A stretch of 64,000 nucleotides of DNA from UBA1756 sp045130235 (GCA_045130235.1 JBGUPJ010000029.1:1-64000); one strand, 5' to 3'; positions 42,164 to 51,550 are shown, counted from the stretch's first letter. The notes: generated by a model from the sequence alone, not told the origin. Numbers and translations: made by a program.

Positions 42164-45100
42164 ATCTCCACCACCACATCGTACTCGCCGTCCGGCTCGT
42201 CGGTAAAGTGCAGGTTGGCAGGTACCGCCGCACAATGCGCCGCAATGTCAAGAAGGTCGCTGTTGGGGTCGGTGGCCGTCACCTGCAAATCTTTCTTCAC
42301 CAACGCCACCAACAAGGCGAATTCGCCCTGCCCGCAGTGGCGCACCAGCAGGGTGCCACTGTCCGGCAACGCCGCAATGCGCCGCTTCCACTCCTCAAAG
42401 TGCTTCAGCTGCGCCCGCGCATGACGCGCCACCTCCGTGCCCTTGTACAGGTAGTTCCCCCGCACCCAATAACGGAAGTAGTCGGCTGTCTCCACATCTT
42501 TGCAAATATTCTGATATTCAGAAATATACATCTTTCTGAACGCACGGGCGGTCTCCAACAAGGTGTCGTGCTGCCGCAAGGTGTGGTCGGGCGCGATCCG
42601 CGGCAATACACTCACGGTGACTTTGCCCTTCCGCAAGATGAACTCGTTTTTCGGGAAAATATGTCCGATGCCGTGGTTCACAACCGGTACAATGTCTAAG
42701 CCCAGCTTGTTGGCCAACCAGAATGCCCCTTGGTGGAACCGCAATATGGAACAGTCGGCCGAACGGGTGCCTTCCGGAAATACCAGCACCGAATATCCCT
42801 GATTGACAAGTGCTTCCAGCTTCGAAAGGTTCTCCTCAATGCCGTCAGCGATGGGCAGAAAGTCGGCATAACGGATGATCCAGCGGTAGAAGGGACAGTT
42901 CCACACCCACTTGTTGGTGAGCACCACAATCTTGGGCGACAGCATCAGCGTATAAAGCAGGTCGAGGTGCGCCTGGTGGTTGGCGATGATGACCGCCGGT
43001 TTCTCGAACGTTTCGCCCGCCGGATTGCGCACCTCGCATTTCACCTCGAACATCCACTGCGCCAGCTTCCGCAAGATGCGGGTGAGCATCCGATGGAAAT
43101 GCGCCTTCACCCGTGGGCTGCGCGGGAACAACAGACGGCAGGTGAACGCCCACGCACTCAGGAAGAGCGAAATCAGGAAGAAAATCAGGAAGGCGGTCCA
43201 CGTTTTCAGCAGGTTCCACAGCGTAATCGGTACGGGACGGAGTTTTCCTTTTACTGAAGTTAACCATTTGAAAATCAGCGGCGGGAAGATGTAGGCCATC
43301 ATCACCACCGACACCATTCCGATAATGGTGACCTCGGCCAACGACCGCATGGCGGGATGTTTGGCAAAAATCAACATGCCGATGCCGATGAACATGATGG
43401 TGGACGACAGGATGATGGAGTTTTTGAACTGCGCCAGCATCTTCTTGCCCGTGCGGTATTCGTACATCACGCCTTCGGTCACAAAAATGGCATAGTCGTC
43501 GCCCTGTCCGAAGATGAACGTGGCCAGTATAATGTTGACAATGTTGAACTTAAGGTCGAAAAGTCCCATGATGCCCAAAATCCAAATCCACGCTACGGTC
43601 AGCGGCACAAAGGCGGAAAGGGCGATTTCAATTCTTCCAAAAGAGAACAGCAGAAAGACAAATACGATGAATCCGCAGATATATAATACGTAGTCGAAAT
43701 CACCCGAAAGGGCATTCACCATCCGTTGGATGACCGAGGTTTCGGCAAAGGCGAAGACATTGTCATCGATGTGGTTGAGCTTTTCTTCCACCACATCATG
43801 TTTCTCTTTTTTTATCGTTAAAATATTATAAACTAATGATTTATCATTATCAAAAACCACATAACTCGAAGCCACATTTTGGGTGATGGGCGCAAAATAG
43901 TTCAGATTTTGAGGCTGAAATTCCTTTTCTATTATCTCATAAAAATCGTTAAATGGCTGCCATCCGGTGTTGGCTTCGGCGGCTTTGAAACGGAGTAGGA
44001 ACGTGTCGCGGCGATTTTCCCAAAAGGCATTCCATCTGTCGATGCGCTCTTTTTGCATTTTTTGGGAAGGAATAAAAACGCTGATGCCGGCGGATTTCTG
44101 CACCAACGAGTCGTGAACCATCTCTTCCAGCACGGGCGCAGCTTTCTCGAAGTTGCGCAGCGCCGCCTCGGGCGTATCGCCCTCCGCCACACAGAAAACG
44201 GTCTGCACAGTCGTGTCGGCCTCGGCCACCAATTTGCCAAACGCCTCCTGCTGCTCCTCGGTCATGTAGTTGATTTTGTGCATGTCGGTCTCGAACGAGG
44301 TCTTGAAACTGAAGACGAAAAAGAGGCCGGTGAGCAGAATCACCAGAACGATGAGCCACGGGTGCTTTTCGGGGTGGAACTCGGCGACACGGCGGAACGA
44401 AAGCTCGCCTAACTTCCAGTTACCGGGGCGTTTGCCCATGAAATGAGGCAGGAAGATGAGCACGAACAGAATGGTGCCCACCAGCAGCAATGCCGCAAAC
44501 AAGCCGAGGTCGCGCATGGCATCCGAACTGATGAACATCAGACTCAAAAAGGCACCCACCGTGGTGATATTGCCGATGAGTAGCGGTGTAACCACCTCAT
44601 GGATAATAAGTTCCTTATTTTCTGTTCTTTTAAAATGCGAGAGAAAATGGATGGGATAATTGACGGCAATGCCGATAATGATGGAAGCGACTCCCACGGC
44701 TACGAGCGAGATGGGGTTTTTGATCCAAGCAATTAGTCCCAATGCTAACAAGCCGCCGAAGGTGATTGTGCAGAGTATCAGTAGGATGCTCTTGAAGTTG
44801 CGATAATAGTAGATGAGCAGGCCGACGATGAAGATGAGCGACAGCAGGATGGCGATGAAGCTGTCGCGCTTGATTTGCTGCGAGTTGGTTTGCGACACCA
44901 GCGAGGCCCCGAAGACGGTCACCTCCACTTTGCCCTTGAACTGTGCTTTCACCTCGTCCACCGACTGGTGGATTTGCTCGATGAGTTTGGGGTTGTTTTG
45001 TGTTTCGCTGATGGGGAATTTGGAGGTCACCACCACAATGGCTTCGGTGCCCTCTTTATTAAAGATGTAGCCGTCCTGTTCGTGGTACTGGTCGTTGGGA

Positions 45101-45675
45101 CGGAAGCCTTCGAGTTTCTGAAGCACCGGGGCGGAGAAAAAGAGCGGGTCGGTCATGACCACATCGGCGGTCATGGAGTTGTAGATGAACTGGTCGTTAA
45201 TCAGTTGTTCCTCAATGCTTTCTGTGGTTATCAGCGAGTCCATGCGCTGGTAATCTGCCTCTGTGAGGAAGTAGGGCATGTTCTTCACCACAAAACTGGC
45301 GATGTCGGCCACCTGCTGCTGGTTGACCTGATAGGTGAGGTCTTTCATCAGGTGTTCCTTATCGTGGGCGCGGAGGTGAGTGGCGAGCGTGTCTGCGGCT
45401 TCGGTCAGGAGCGAATAGTCCTCCTCGCTGAGTGAGTCTTTCGGGTGCGACAGCTTGACATTCAGCAAGATGCGGTTGTCAGCTCCAATATGTTGGTAGG
45501 CGTAGTTCACGCGCTGGTTGTCGCCTTGGTTGGGGAAAAAGCTGCTGATATCTTCCACAAAACGGAGGCGCAAAATGCCGAACACAAAAACCGTCAGCAG
45601 CATGCCGAGAAACGCCCACAGGGCGATGCGGTGTCGCTCGAAGAAACGGTAGATAGTGACGAAAAAGTTGCGCAT
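42160..45675 (-). CDS. MMPL/RND transporter fused to acyltransferase and methyltransferase-like domain
   Basis: 1171 residues. Residues 1-~850 form an RND/MMPL exporter with 11-12 membrane helices and two large periplasmic loops. About 870-1080 is a PlsC-type acyltransferase, with NHQAHLD (HX4D, about 895) and FPEGTRS (about 967). The last 70 residues (LLVRHCGQGEFALLVALVKK...VTATDPNSDLLDIAA) look like part of a class I SAM-binding fold. This fusion is characteristic of Bacteroidota aryl-polyene/flexirubin-type lipid clusters, where it would acylate and move the lipid product across the inner membrane. It is the last gene of the ACP-to-MMPL operon. The methyltransferase part seems too short to be active on its own. 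Confidence 0.85.
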   Translation of the reverse strand: MRNFFVTIYRFFERHRIALWAFLGMLLTVFVFGILRLRFVEDISSFFPNQGDNQRVNYAYQHIGADNRILLNVKLSHPKDSLSEEDYSLLTEAADTLATHLRAHDKEHLMKDLTYQVNQQQVADIASFVVKNMPYFLTEADYQRMDSLITTESIEEQLINDQFIYNSMTADVVMTDPLFFSAPVLQKLEGFRPNDQYHEQDGYIFNKEGTEAIVVVTSKFPISETQNNPKLIEQIHQSVDEVKAQFKGKVEVTVFGASLVSQTNSQQIKRDSFIAILLSLIFIVGLLIYYYRNFKSILLILCTITFGGLLALGLIAWIKNPISLVAVGVASIIIGIAVNYPIHFLSHFKRTENKELIIHEVVTPLLIGNITTVGAFLSLMFISSDAMRDLGLFAALLLVGTILFVLIFLPHFMGKRPGNWKLGELSFRRVAEFHPEKHPWLIVLVILLTGLFFVFSFKTSFETDMHKINYMTEEQQEAFGKLVAEADTTVQTVFCVAEGDTPEAALRNFEKAAPVLEEMVHDSLVQKSAGISVFIPSQKMQKERIDRWNAFWENRRDTFLLRFKAAEANTGWQPFNDFYEIIEKEFQPQNLNYFAPITQNVASSYVVFDNDKSLVYNILTIKKEKHDVVEEKLNHIDDNVFAFAETSVIQRMVNALSGDFDYVLYICGFIVFVFLLFSFGRIEIALSAFVPLTVAWIWILGIMGLFDLKFNIVNIILATFIFGQGDDYAIFVTEGVMYEYRTGKKMLAQFKNSIILSSTIMFIGIGMLIFAKHPAMRSLAEVTIIGMVSVVMMAYIFPPLIFKWLTSVKGKLRPVPITLWNLLKTWTAFLIFFLISLFLSAWAFTCRLLFPRSPRVKAHFHRMLTRILRKLAQWMFEVKCEVRNPAGETFEKPAVIIANHQAHLDLLYTLMLSPKIVVLTNKWVWNCPFYRWIIRYADFLPIADGIEENLSKLEALVNQGYSVLVFPEGTRSADCSILRFHQGAFWLANKLGLDIVPVVNHGIGHIFPKNEFILRKGKVTVSVLPRIAPDHTLRQHDTLLETARAFRKMYISEYQNICKDVETADYFRYWVRGNYLYKGTEVARHARAQLKHFEEWKRRIAALPDSGTLLVRHCGQGEFALLVALVKKDLQVTATDPNSDLLDIAAHCAAVPANLHFTDEPDGEYDVVVEI

Positions 45676-45684
45676 GTTTTGGGG

Positions 45685-46431
45685 TTAATGGAAGATTTTA
45701 TGGAAAAGCATGGCAGGATAGCCATACACGATAGCCACCAAGCAGAAAATGGTGTTGAGCACGCTGATGCGGAAGAAGTCGGCGCGGGGACGGAAGTGGC
45801 TCACCCGTTCTTTCTGCGGTGGATAATAGACCTCGATGGGGATGGGATGGATGGCAATGCCCCGCCATGCGCTACGAACTAAGATTTCCAATTCTGTTTC
45901 ATATCGTGTTGAAAACCAATGCATTTTACCCATCTTTTTCAAAGGATAAACGCGATAACCCGATTGAGTGTCGGGAAGTTTGTGGGCGGTTTGCAAGCAG
46001 AACCAGAAGTTGGAGAATCGGTTGGCGAAGGTGTTTTTCTTCGGCATGTTCTCCTGCACCATACCGCGGCTGCCCACGATCAGCGTGTCGGGGTGTTGGC
46101 GGATGGCCTCCGCAAACTTCGGCAGGTCGGTGGCGAGGTGCTGCCCGTCGGCGTCCATCGTCAGCACATAGTCGTAGCCGGCCGACAGGGCCATTCGGAA
46201 CGCCTGCCGCATGGCATAGCCCTTCCCTCGGTTCGGGGTGTATTGTATCTTGATGATGCCCTCTCCTAACTGGTTCAGGATGAGCGGAGTGGAATCGGTC
46301 GAACCGTCGTTCACCACCATCACGGTAGGACAATATTGCTGAGCCTTCTCCACTACCGATGCCAATGTTTTCTCATTGTTGTAGGTGGGAATGACCACAC
46401 AAAGCTTCAAATCTGAGAAAACATTCTGCAT
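45685..46431 (-). CDS. Family 2 glycosyltransferase
   Basis: 248 residues, GT-A fold. CVVIPTYNNEKTLASVV at the N-terminus, the VVNDGSTDST nucleotide-binding segment and MDADGQH (DxD-type metal site) are clear, as in dolichol-phosphate mannose synthase-like enzymes. The C-terminal region is basic and has a hydrophobic stretch near residue 225-240 (NTIFCLVAIVYGYPAMLF), which may anchor it to the inner membrane. It lies between the dehydratase and MMPL genes of the acyl-lipid operon, so it probably glycosylates the lipid product or precursor. Confidence 0.85.
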   Translation of the reverse strand: MQNVFSDLKLCVVIPTYNNEKTLASVVEKAQQYCPTVMVVNDGSTDSTPLILNQLGEGIIKIQYTPNRGKGYAMRQAFRMALSAGYDYVLTMDADGQHLATDLPKFAEAIRQHPDTLIVGSRGMVQENMPKKNTFANRFSNFWFCLQTAHKLPDTQSGYRVYPLKKMGKMHWFSTRYETELEILVRSAWRGIAIHPIPIEVYYPPQKERVSHFRPRADFFRISVLNTIFCLVAIVYGYPAMLFHKIFH

Positions 46432-46461
46432 ATCGTAAAGGGAAAAGTTTTGTATAATCTT

Positions 46462-46851
46462 TTATGAATTAGGGAATTGCGACTCCGGACAGAAGGTCAG
46501 TGTGGTTTTGGTCATCGTTTCTTGCTCGTGACTGACCGTGCATTTGGCATCGTAAAGTCCTTTTTCGGCGGCGGGGGTGTAGGAAAAATCGAAGATCACT
46601 TTGGGAGTTTCTGCCGGACGGATGAGCTGCATGAACTTCACATTCTTCATGGAAGAGATGACAAAGTTTTGTTCGTGGATGATGGAGAAAAGGTCGCAGG
46701 CCATCTGTAAAATGCATACTCCCGGAGTGATGCCGTCGCCCGGAAAGTGGCCTTTGTATATGCGATGTTCGGGGTTCAGCACAATGGTGAAAAGGGCATG
46801 GCCTTCTTCAATTTTTTGAGATTCTATAGTAAACAAGTCTTTATAAAACAT
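46462..46851 (-). CDS. FabZ/FabA-like 3-hydroxyacyl-ACP dehydratase
   Basis: 129 residues, hot-dog fold. The catalytic segment GHFPGDGITPGV with its His and the following hydrophobic helix are visible. It would dehydrate 3-hydroxyacyl-ACP intermediates during chain extension in this cluster. Length is slightly below housekeeping FabZ (about 150). It lies three bases after the EamA gene stop in the same operon. Confidence 0.82.
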   Translation of the reverse strand: MFYKDLFTIESQKIEEGHALFTIVLNPEHRIYKGHFPGDGITPGVCILQMACDLFSIIHEQNFVISSMKNVKFMQLIRPAETPKVIFDFSYTPAAEKGLYDAKCTVSHEQETMTKTTLTFCPESQFPNS

Positions 46852-46854
46852 CTT

Positions 46855-47217
46855 TTAAGCTTTTGCGACAAAATAGATACCTATCATGATGATAATGACT
46901 CCAATCCAGCGGGAAGCGGATACGGTTTCGTGAAAAAAAAGAAGACCTACAGGCAAAGCAATCAGATAACTGACCGCTGTCAAAGGATACACCTGGCTGA
47001 AATCATTCTTTTTCAAAATAAGAACCCAAAGCACAAATGCCGCAATACCGCATAAACCACTGGCGGCTAAAGGCCAGTTGACCAAAAGTTCCTTGAAGAA
47101 TTTCTTCGACCACTCAAAATTTCCCATGCGGTGGGTGCCCAGCTTTAAAAAAGCCTGTGTTGCCGTCAGAAGTATAGCTTGCAGAAGGAGCAATAAAGCG
47201 GTGTGAATCGGAATCAT
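46855..47217 (-). CDS. EamA/SMR-like half-size transporter
   Basis: 120 residues with four membrane helices (about 5-22, 43-66, 72-94 and 99-119), the size and layout of ArnE/ArnF or SMR proteins that work as dimers. The LTAVSYLIALPVGLLFFHETVSASRWIGVIIIMIGI pattern, split here only for reading, matches the EamA C-terminal half. It may flip a lipid-linked intermediate. Its start overlaps the chain-length-factor gene stop by four bases. Confidence 0.75.
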   Translation of the reverse strand: MIPIHTALLLLLQAILLTATQAFLKLGTHRMGNFEWSKKFFKELLVNWPLAASGLCGIAAFVLWVLILKKNDFSQVYPLTAVSYLIALPVGLLFFHETVSASRWIGVIIIMIGIYFVAKA

Positions 47218-48275
47218 GGCATGATAAGGGTTAAAGAAAAATCGTGTTTTTGGAAATGGTTGATGATGAGTATGTTATTGAGAGATGATAAGTGTTTTTT
47301 CTCTTGATAATAGATGAGATGTTGGGGAATAGTGGAATGTTTTAAGCAGAATGCCGCCGCATAGATTCCATAGCCGGAGGCGCAGAACGATTCTCCAAAA
47401 AGATGTTTATACCACAGAGTAGTGGCGTCGGGGAAGCTGGTATTGAGTAAGTTACGGTAAACCATATCGTTGTTCTCATCGCCGCTGAAGCCGCACATTA
47501 CTGCGTTGATGTCGCTTTCTGACAGGTGGTGTTGCTGGAGGAAAGCGTGGGTATAGGCCGACAATTCATTATCGTTGCCGACGCAGAACAGACTGGTATC
47601 GATGATGCGGCAGAGCGTGTCTGGGGTGGGGGTGTTGGAAAGAAGGAGGGCCACCGCCGCACCACCGGATATGGAACCGACTTGACCTGGCTGCTTCAAG
47701 GCCTGTACATCAACAGGATTTTTACGCCAGTATCCTAACTTGCCGAGCATGTTGAAATAGGCGGGGGTCATTTCATCATAGCCGCCGATGAGGGCGTTGG
47801 AGATGCGGTTGAGCTGAAACTGCATGATGGCATCCTGCAATGCGCTGTCGAATGAGGTGCCGCGGTGCGAGTAGGTGCTGTTGTACCCGTGACATTGGAG
47901 TTTGAGGGCCACCTGCGAACTGATGGTGTTGTGGGTGCTCTGCATGAACGGGGTAGGGGGGAGACACTGCTCGTCGTTGTCAATCAGTGCGTTAAGAAAC
48001 TTCTCCGTGTTTTCCACACATCCCAATCCCGTGCCCGTGATGATGGCATCAGGCATCTCACAATTCCCTTTCCGTAGCGTGTCGATCGATACGGCGACGG
48101 CACGTTTCAGCAGACGTCCCATACGTCGCGCTTCTGCGGGAGCAATCCATTGCTTGTAGTCGGGATCGACGGGTTCGTTGAACACAGCAGAGGGCAGGGT
48201 AGGGGTGTCCATCCACTGTTCTGAAAGTGGCTGTTGGATGGAAATCTGCGAAGCTGCCCTGATGTATATGTTCAT
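47214..48275 (-). CDS. Beta-ketoacyl-synthase-like protein lacking the active-site cysteine (chain-length-factor type)
   Basis: 353 residues with a thiolase-like fold (TGTGLGCVENTEKFL, NTISSQVALKL, LIGGYDEM). At the position of the nucleophile the sequence is YSHRGTSFDSAL, with Ser/Thr and no Cys. This is the hallmark of the non-catalytic partner subunit in aryl-polyene and type II PKS-like systems. It probably pairs with the active KS encoded two bases upstream and sets chain length. Confidence 0.78.
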   Translation of the reverse strand: MNIYIRAASQISIQQPLSEQWMDTPTLPSAVFNEPVDPDYKQWIAPAEARRMGRLLKRAVAVSIDTLRKGNCEMPDAIITGTGLGCVENTEKFLNALIDNDEQCLPPTPFMQSTHNTISSQVALKLQCHGYNSTYSHRGTSFDSALQDAIMQFQLNRISNALIGGYDEMTPAYFNMLGKLGYWRKNPVDVQALKQPGQVGSISGGAAVALLLSNTPTPDTLCRIIDTSLFCVGNDNELSAYTHAFLQQHHLSESDINAVMCGFSGDENNDMVYRNLLNTSFPDATTLWYKHLFGESFCASGYGIYAAAFCLKHSTIPQHLIYYQEKKHLSSLNNILIINHFQKHDFSLTLIMP

Positions 48276-48277
48276 AA

Positions 48278-49477
48278 CTAATTGATTTTAGAAAAGATAC
48301 AGGATGAGTCATTGCCGCCGAAACCGAACGAGTTGCAAAGCACATGTTGGAGTTCGATGTTAGTAATGGTTTCGGTGACGGGGGTGAAGTTGAGAGAATC
48401 GATTTTTTCTGAAAAATTGAGATTGGCGGGCACGAAGTTGCGGGTGAGGGCGAGAATGGATATCACGCTCTCGATGGCGCCGGCCGCACTGGTGGGGTGC
48501 CCGGTGTAGGCTTTGGTGGAAGACACCAGCGGTACCCTATCACCGAAAACGCGCATCATGGCTTTGCCCTCGCTCTCGTCGTTGTTGGGAGTGCCGGTGC
48601 CGTGTGCGTTGATGTAGCTGATGTCGGAGGGTTGCAGCCCAGCAGATTGCAATGCGGCCTGCATGGCGCGGAATGCGCCTTCTCCTTCTGGCGACGAGGC
48701 CGTTTGATGGTAGGCGTCGCACTGGTTGGCGTAGCCCGACAATTGGCAGATGGGCTGCATTCCCCGCTGTTGGGCATGTTCGCGACGTTCCATCACCACG
48801 TAGGCCGCCCCCTCACCTAAATTCAACCCCTGCCGGTTCTTATCAAACGGCTTGCAAGGCTCCTTGTCGAGAATCATCAGCGTGTTGAACCCGTCGAGGT
48901 GGAACTTGCTCAGGCATTCGGTGCCGCCTGCAATCACCATGTCGGCACGACCCGTAAGCAGCATGTCGGCCCCAAAGATGATGGCGTTGGCCGCCGACGA
49001 GCAGGCCGTGGAAATGGTGGTCTGCGCGGCAATCTTTCCGGGAAACTCACGGGCTATCATTTCTGTACAGGCCCCGCAGTCGTGCAAGGCGATGTACTCG
49101 TTGCGGCGGTCGTTTTCCAAAAAATCCTTGTAAAACTGCTCGCTCTTCTCCATACCACCAACAGTGGTGCCGGAGATAAAAGCCACCCGCTGCCCGTCAT
49201 GCACGCGCAACTGAGCCATCGCTATCGCCTCCCGCAAGGCCACCCTCCCCAACAACGAGGTGCGAGTGATGGAAAAGTCGGGGGCAATGCCCAGCATCTT
49301 CCGCAATTCGTCATCACTGAAAGGAGCTTCCGCAACAGGAATGTCGTTGTGCACACTCCGCAAATAACGCATCCTTCCTACCCCTGACATCGAATGCAAC
49401 AACCGATCAGTAGTGGCTTCTGTGCCACTACCTAATGCTGAAATGATGCCTAAACCTGTGATGACAATGTCACTCAC
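48278..49477 (-). CDS. Beta-ketoacyl-ACP synthase (FabF-like), catalytic
   Basis: 399 residues. The start is GTG at 49477-49475. The Cys-His-His triad is present: Cys159 in TISTACSSA, His292 in INAHGTGTPNNDE and His327 in AYTGHPTSAAGA. It elongates acyl-ACP by decarboxylative condensation with malonyl-ACP. It sits between the ACP and its Cys-less partner, each with a two-base gap, so it is a dedicated cluster KS rather than the housekeeping FabF. Confidence 0.9.
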   Translation of the reverse strand: MSDIVITGLGIISALGSGTEATTDRLLHSMSGVGRMRYLRSVHNDIPVAEAPFSDDELRKMLGIAPDFSITRTSLLGRVALREAIAMAQLRVHDGQRVAFISGTTVGGMEKSEQFYKDFLENDRRNEYIALHDCGACTEMIAREFPGKIAAQTTISTACSSAANAIIFGADMLLTGRADMVIAGGTECLSKFHLDGFNTLMILDKEPCKPFDKNRQGLNLGEGAAYVVMERREHAQQRGMQPICQLSGYANQCDAYHQTASSPEGEGAFRAMQAALQSAGLQPSDISYINAHGTGTPNNDESEGKAMMRVFGDRVPLVSSTKAYTGHPTSAAGAIESVISILALTRNFVPANLNFSEKIDSLNFTPVTETITNIELQHVLCNSFGFGGNDSSCIFSKIN

Positions 49478-49479
49478 AA

Positions 49480-49737
49480 CTATTTGGTTCTGTGTTCTTT
49501 AATGTATTCTGCCATCACACGGACCGACTTGAAAATTTCTTTTCCCTGATCCGCACTCTGCAACTTAATTCCGTAGTTCTTCTCCATCAATACAATCAAC
49601 TCTAACGCATCAATGGAATCCAAGCCCAATCCTTCGCCAAAAAGAGGCGCATTCTCATCAATATCCTCAGGCGACATGTCTTCCAAGTTGAGGACTTCAA
49701 TGATTTCTTTCTTCAATTCTTCAATTAATTGTTCCAT
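49480..49737 (-). CDS. Acyl carrier protein of the acyl-lipid operon
   Basis: 85 residues, acidic, four-helix ACP. Phosphopantetheine attaches at Ser41 in GLGLDSIDALEL. It carries growing acyl chains for the KS pair downstream. It is the first gene of the minus-strand operon, with a good promoter at 49793-49824. Confidence 0.92.
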   Translation of the reverse strand: MEQLIEELKKEIIEVLNLEDMSPEDIDENAPLFGEGLGLDSIDALELIVLMEKNYGIKLQSADQGKEIFKSVRVMAEYIKEHRTK

Positions 49738-49792
49738 AAATATTTATTACACAATAATTTAAATAAAAATACCCAAATTCAATTTTAAATGG

Positions 49793-49824
49793 CAAAATTA
49801 AACAAAAATCATTTACTCACCAAA
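49793..49824 (-). promoter_or_regulatory. Promoter of the acyl-lipid operon
   Basis: Minus-strand TTTG (49824-49821), a 20-base spacer and TAATTTTG (49800-49793), giving a start near 49786, about 50 bases before the ACP gene. It is divergent from the mscL -7 box only about 50 bases away. Confidence 0.65.
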
Positions 49825-49850
49825 TTATTTCACAATCCAACTTATTTGTG

Positions 49851-49858
49851 TAATTTTG
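49851..49858 (+). promoter_or_regulatory. -7 box for mscL
   Basis: TAATTTTG, 28 bases before the mscL start, in the divergent region shared with the ACP operon. Confidence 0.45.
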
Positions 49859-49885
49859 CAACTTCAAAACTTAAAAATTATCAAC

Positions 49886-50323
49886 ATGAAAATCGTACAA
49901 GAATTCAAAGAATTTGCCTTAAAAGGCAATGTGATGGACATGGCTGTCGGTGTTATCATCGGTGGCGCTTTCGGCAAAATCATCAGTTCATTGGTCGATG
50001 ACATCATCATGCCGTTGGTTGGAAAACTGGTCGGCAACGTGAACTTCACCGACATGTACATCGGTCTTTCTGGACAAGGAAACAACCTGCCGATAGATGA
50101 TGCAAAGGCGGCTGGCGCAGTATTTGCTTACGGTCAGTTCCTCCAGAATGTGATTGATTTTCTGATTATTGCATTCTGTATCTTCCTCATGATTAAAGGA
50201 ATGAACAGTTTGAAGCGCAAGATGGAGAAGAAGCAAGAGGAAGCTCCTGCTGCTCCGCCCGCCCCCACGAAAGAGGAAGAACTCCTTACTGAGATTCGTG
50301 ACCTTCTCAAAGAGAAGAAATAA
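49886..50323 (+). CDS. mscL: Large-conductance mechanosensitive channel
   Basis: 145 residues from ATG 49886. A GTG/ATG extension upstream would include the promoter. It is an inner-membrane homopentamer that opens under high tension and releases osmolytes during hypo-osmotic shock. Clear signature: the amphipathic N-terminal helix FKEFALKGNVMDMAVGVIIGGAFGKIISSLV (pore helix, broken here for reading), LVDDIIMPLVG, TM2 at about 70-95 and the cytoplasmic C-terminal helix ending EIRDLLKEKK. It is convergent with the acyltransferase gene; a shared hairpin lies between. Confidence 0.96.
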   Translation: MKIVQEFKEFALKGNVMDMAVGVIIGGAFGKIISSLVDDIIMPLVGKLVGNVNFTDMYIGLSGQGNNLPIDDAKAAGAVFAYGQFLQNVIDFLIIAFCIFLMIKGMNSLKRKMEKKQEEAPAAPPAPTKEEELLTEIRDLLKEKK

Positions 50324-50385
50324 TCACACTCCGTACAATCTTTATCCTCTACGTCACTTGTAGAAAAAAACATCACAGAATTTGC

Positions 50386-50414
50386 AGATAAGAGGGTTTC
50401 ACGCCCTCTTATCT
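50386..50414. terminator. Bidirectional hairpin between mscL and the acyltransferase gene
   Basis: Perfect 11-bp stem AGATAAGAGGG (50386-50396) with CCCTCTTATCT (50404-50414) and a 7-base loop, between two convergent genes. T-tracts on both sides are poor, so termination efficiency is uncertain. Confidence 0.6.
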
Positions 50415-50416
50415 TT

Positions 50417-51550
50417 CTACAGGAACAGCCGTTCGTAGTTCGCGACGGGGTTGGCGTAGATGCCAAGGAAGATTTCGCGCAGCTCGCTCGGGTCACCGAC
50501 CAGCGATGCGAGGCCTTGCTCCATGTACTCCACAAAATGATCCATCTCCTCCTGCGTATATTGGTCTTTGTACCGATAGGTCTGATTCAATAGCTCGTAA
50601 GCGATGTAGTTGGTGGGCCATAACTTGTAGTTGAGATATATCCTCTTGTCGATGATTCCGGCCAAATGCTGGAACTTTTTGTTCCGCTCGAAATGGTCGC
50701 AAAAAGTCAGTTCTTCTGAAGTGATAGCGGGGGTGATGGCAAAATGGATGTGCCCTTTGAACTGCTTAATACCGTGGAGTATGCTGTTCAAATCCTCCCC
50801 CGGTTCCTTCTCGTATTTCTGGTAGCGCGAGATAAAAAGTTCCTGCGTCTTCATAAAGTCGCAAGGCTCGTACTCGTACGACACCACCATCGGGGTGATG
50901 TTGAGCTCCGACAGGTTGTCCACAAACTCTTTCTCGCTGCTCAAAGCAAACATTTTGAGCACCGCCATATCGGTCTTGTCGTCGCCGTCTTTGGTTCTTC
51001 CATTGCGCTGGGCTATCCAAACCGACTGTTGTTTTTCTGTGACCGCATAGCGCATATAGGAGGACACACACATCGAGTTCTGGTAGAAGTCGCGGATGTG
51101 GCCGCCCCGCATGATGCGGAACATCTTGTTCATCTTGCCGATGTCCACCACCAACTCACCGTCCATCAGGTTGCTGCCAAAGGTAATCTCGGTGGTCTCT
51201 ATCCCACTGTCGAAAAGAAGCGTTTGCAGGATGGCGGCATCCAGCAGGATATCGCGATGGTTGGATATGAACATCCGCTTCCTGCCATCTTTGAGCGTAT
51301 TGAACCCGCTGGAAGTGAGTCCGTTGGAAGTTTTCTCAATAATGGAATTGATGGCCGGATACATGATGGTAGTTTGGAAGTCGTAGATGGAGCGGAAGTT
51401 TCGAAACAGCTGCTGAACTTCTTCCACTTTTTTTCCGGGAAATAGATAGCTGACGATGGCCGGCAGGTATGGACTGTCGGCTACACGCTGCGCCGCCGCT
51501 GGTATTTCGGCATCATTGTAAGGTCGGATTTCATCAAAATTTTGTTCCAT
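50417..51550 (-). CDS. Glycerol-3-phosphate/1-acylglycerol-phosphate acyltransferase family protein
   Basis: 377 residues, soluble or peripheral. The HX4D catalytic motif is FISNHRDILLDAA, with the later blocks VWIAQRNGRTKDGDD and PMVVSYEYEPCDF typical of PlsB/PlsC-like enzymes in Bacteroidota. It transfers an acyl chain from ACP or CoA to a glycerol-phosphate-type or other alcohol acceptor. It is the last gene of the run from the radical SAM gene, six bases after the ligase-like gene, and next door to the acyl-lipid operon, so it may serve that product. Confidence 0.82.
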   Translation of the reverse strand: MEQNFDEIRPYNDAEIPAAAQRVADSPYLPAIVSYLFPGKKVEEVQQLFRNFRSIYDFQTTIMYPAINSIIEKTSNGLTSSGFNTLKDGRKRMFISNHRDILLDAAILQTLLFDSGIETTEITFGSNLMDGELVVDIGKMNKMFRIMRGGHIRDFYQNSMCVSSYMRYAVTEKQQSVWIAQRNGRTKDGDDKTDMAVLKMFALSSEKEFVDNLSELNITPMVVSYEYEPCDFMKTQELFISRYQKYEKEPGEDLNSILHGIKQFKGHIHFAITPAITSEELTFCDHFERNKKFQHLAGIIDKRIYLNYKLWPTNYIAYELLNQTYRYKDQYTQEEMDHFVEYMEQGLASLVGDPSELREIFLGIYANPVANYERLFL

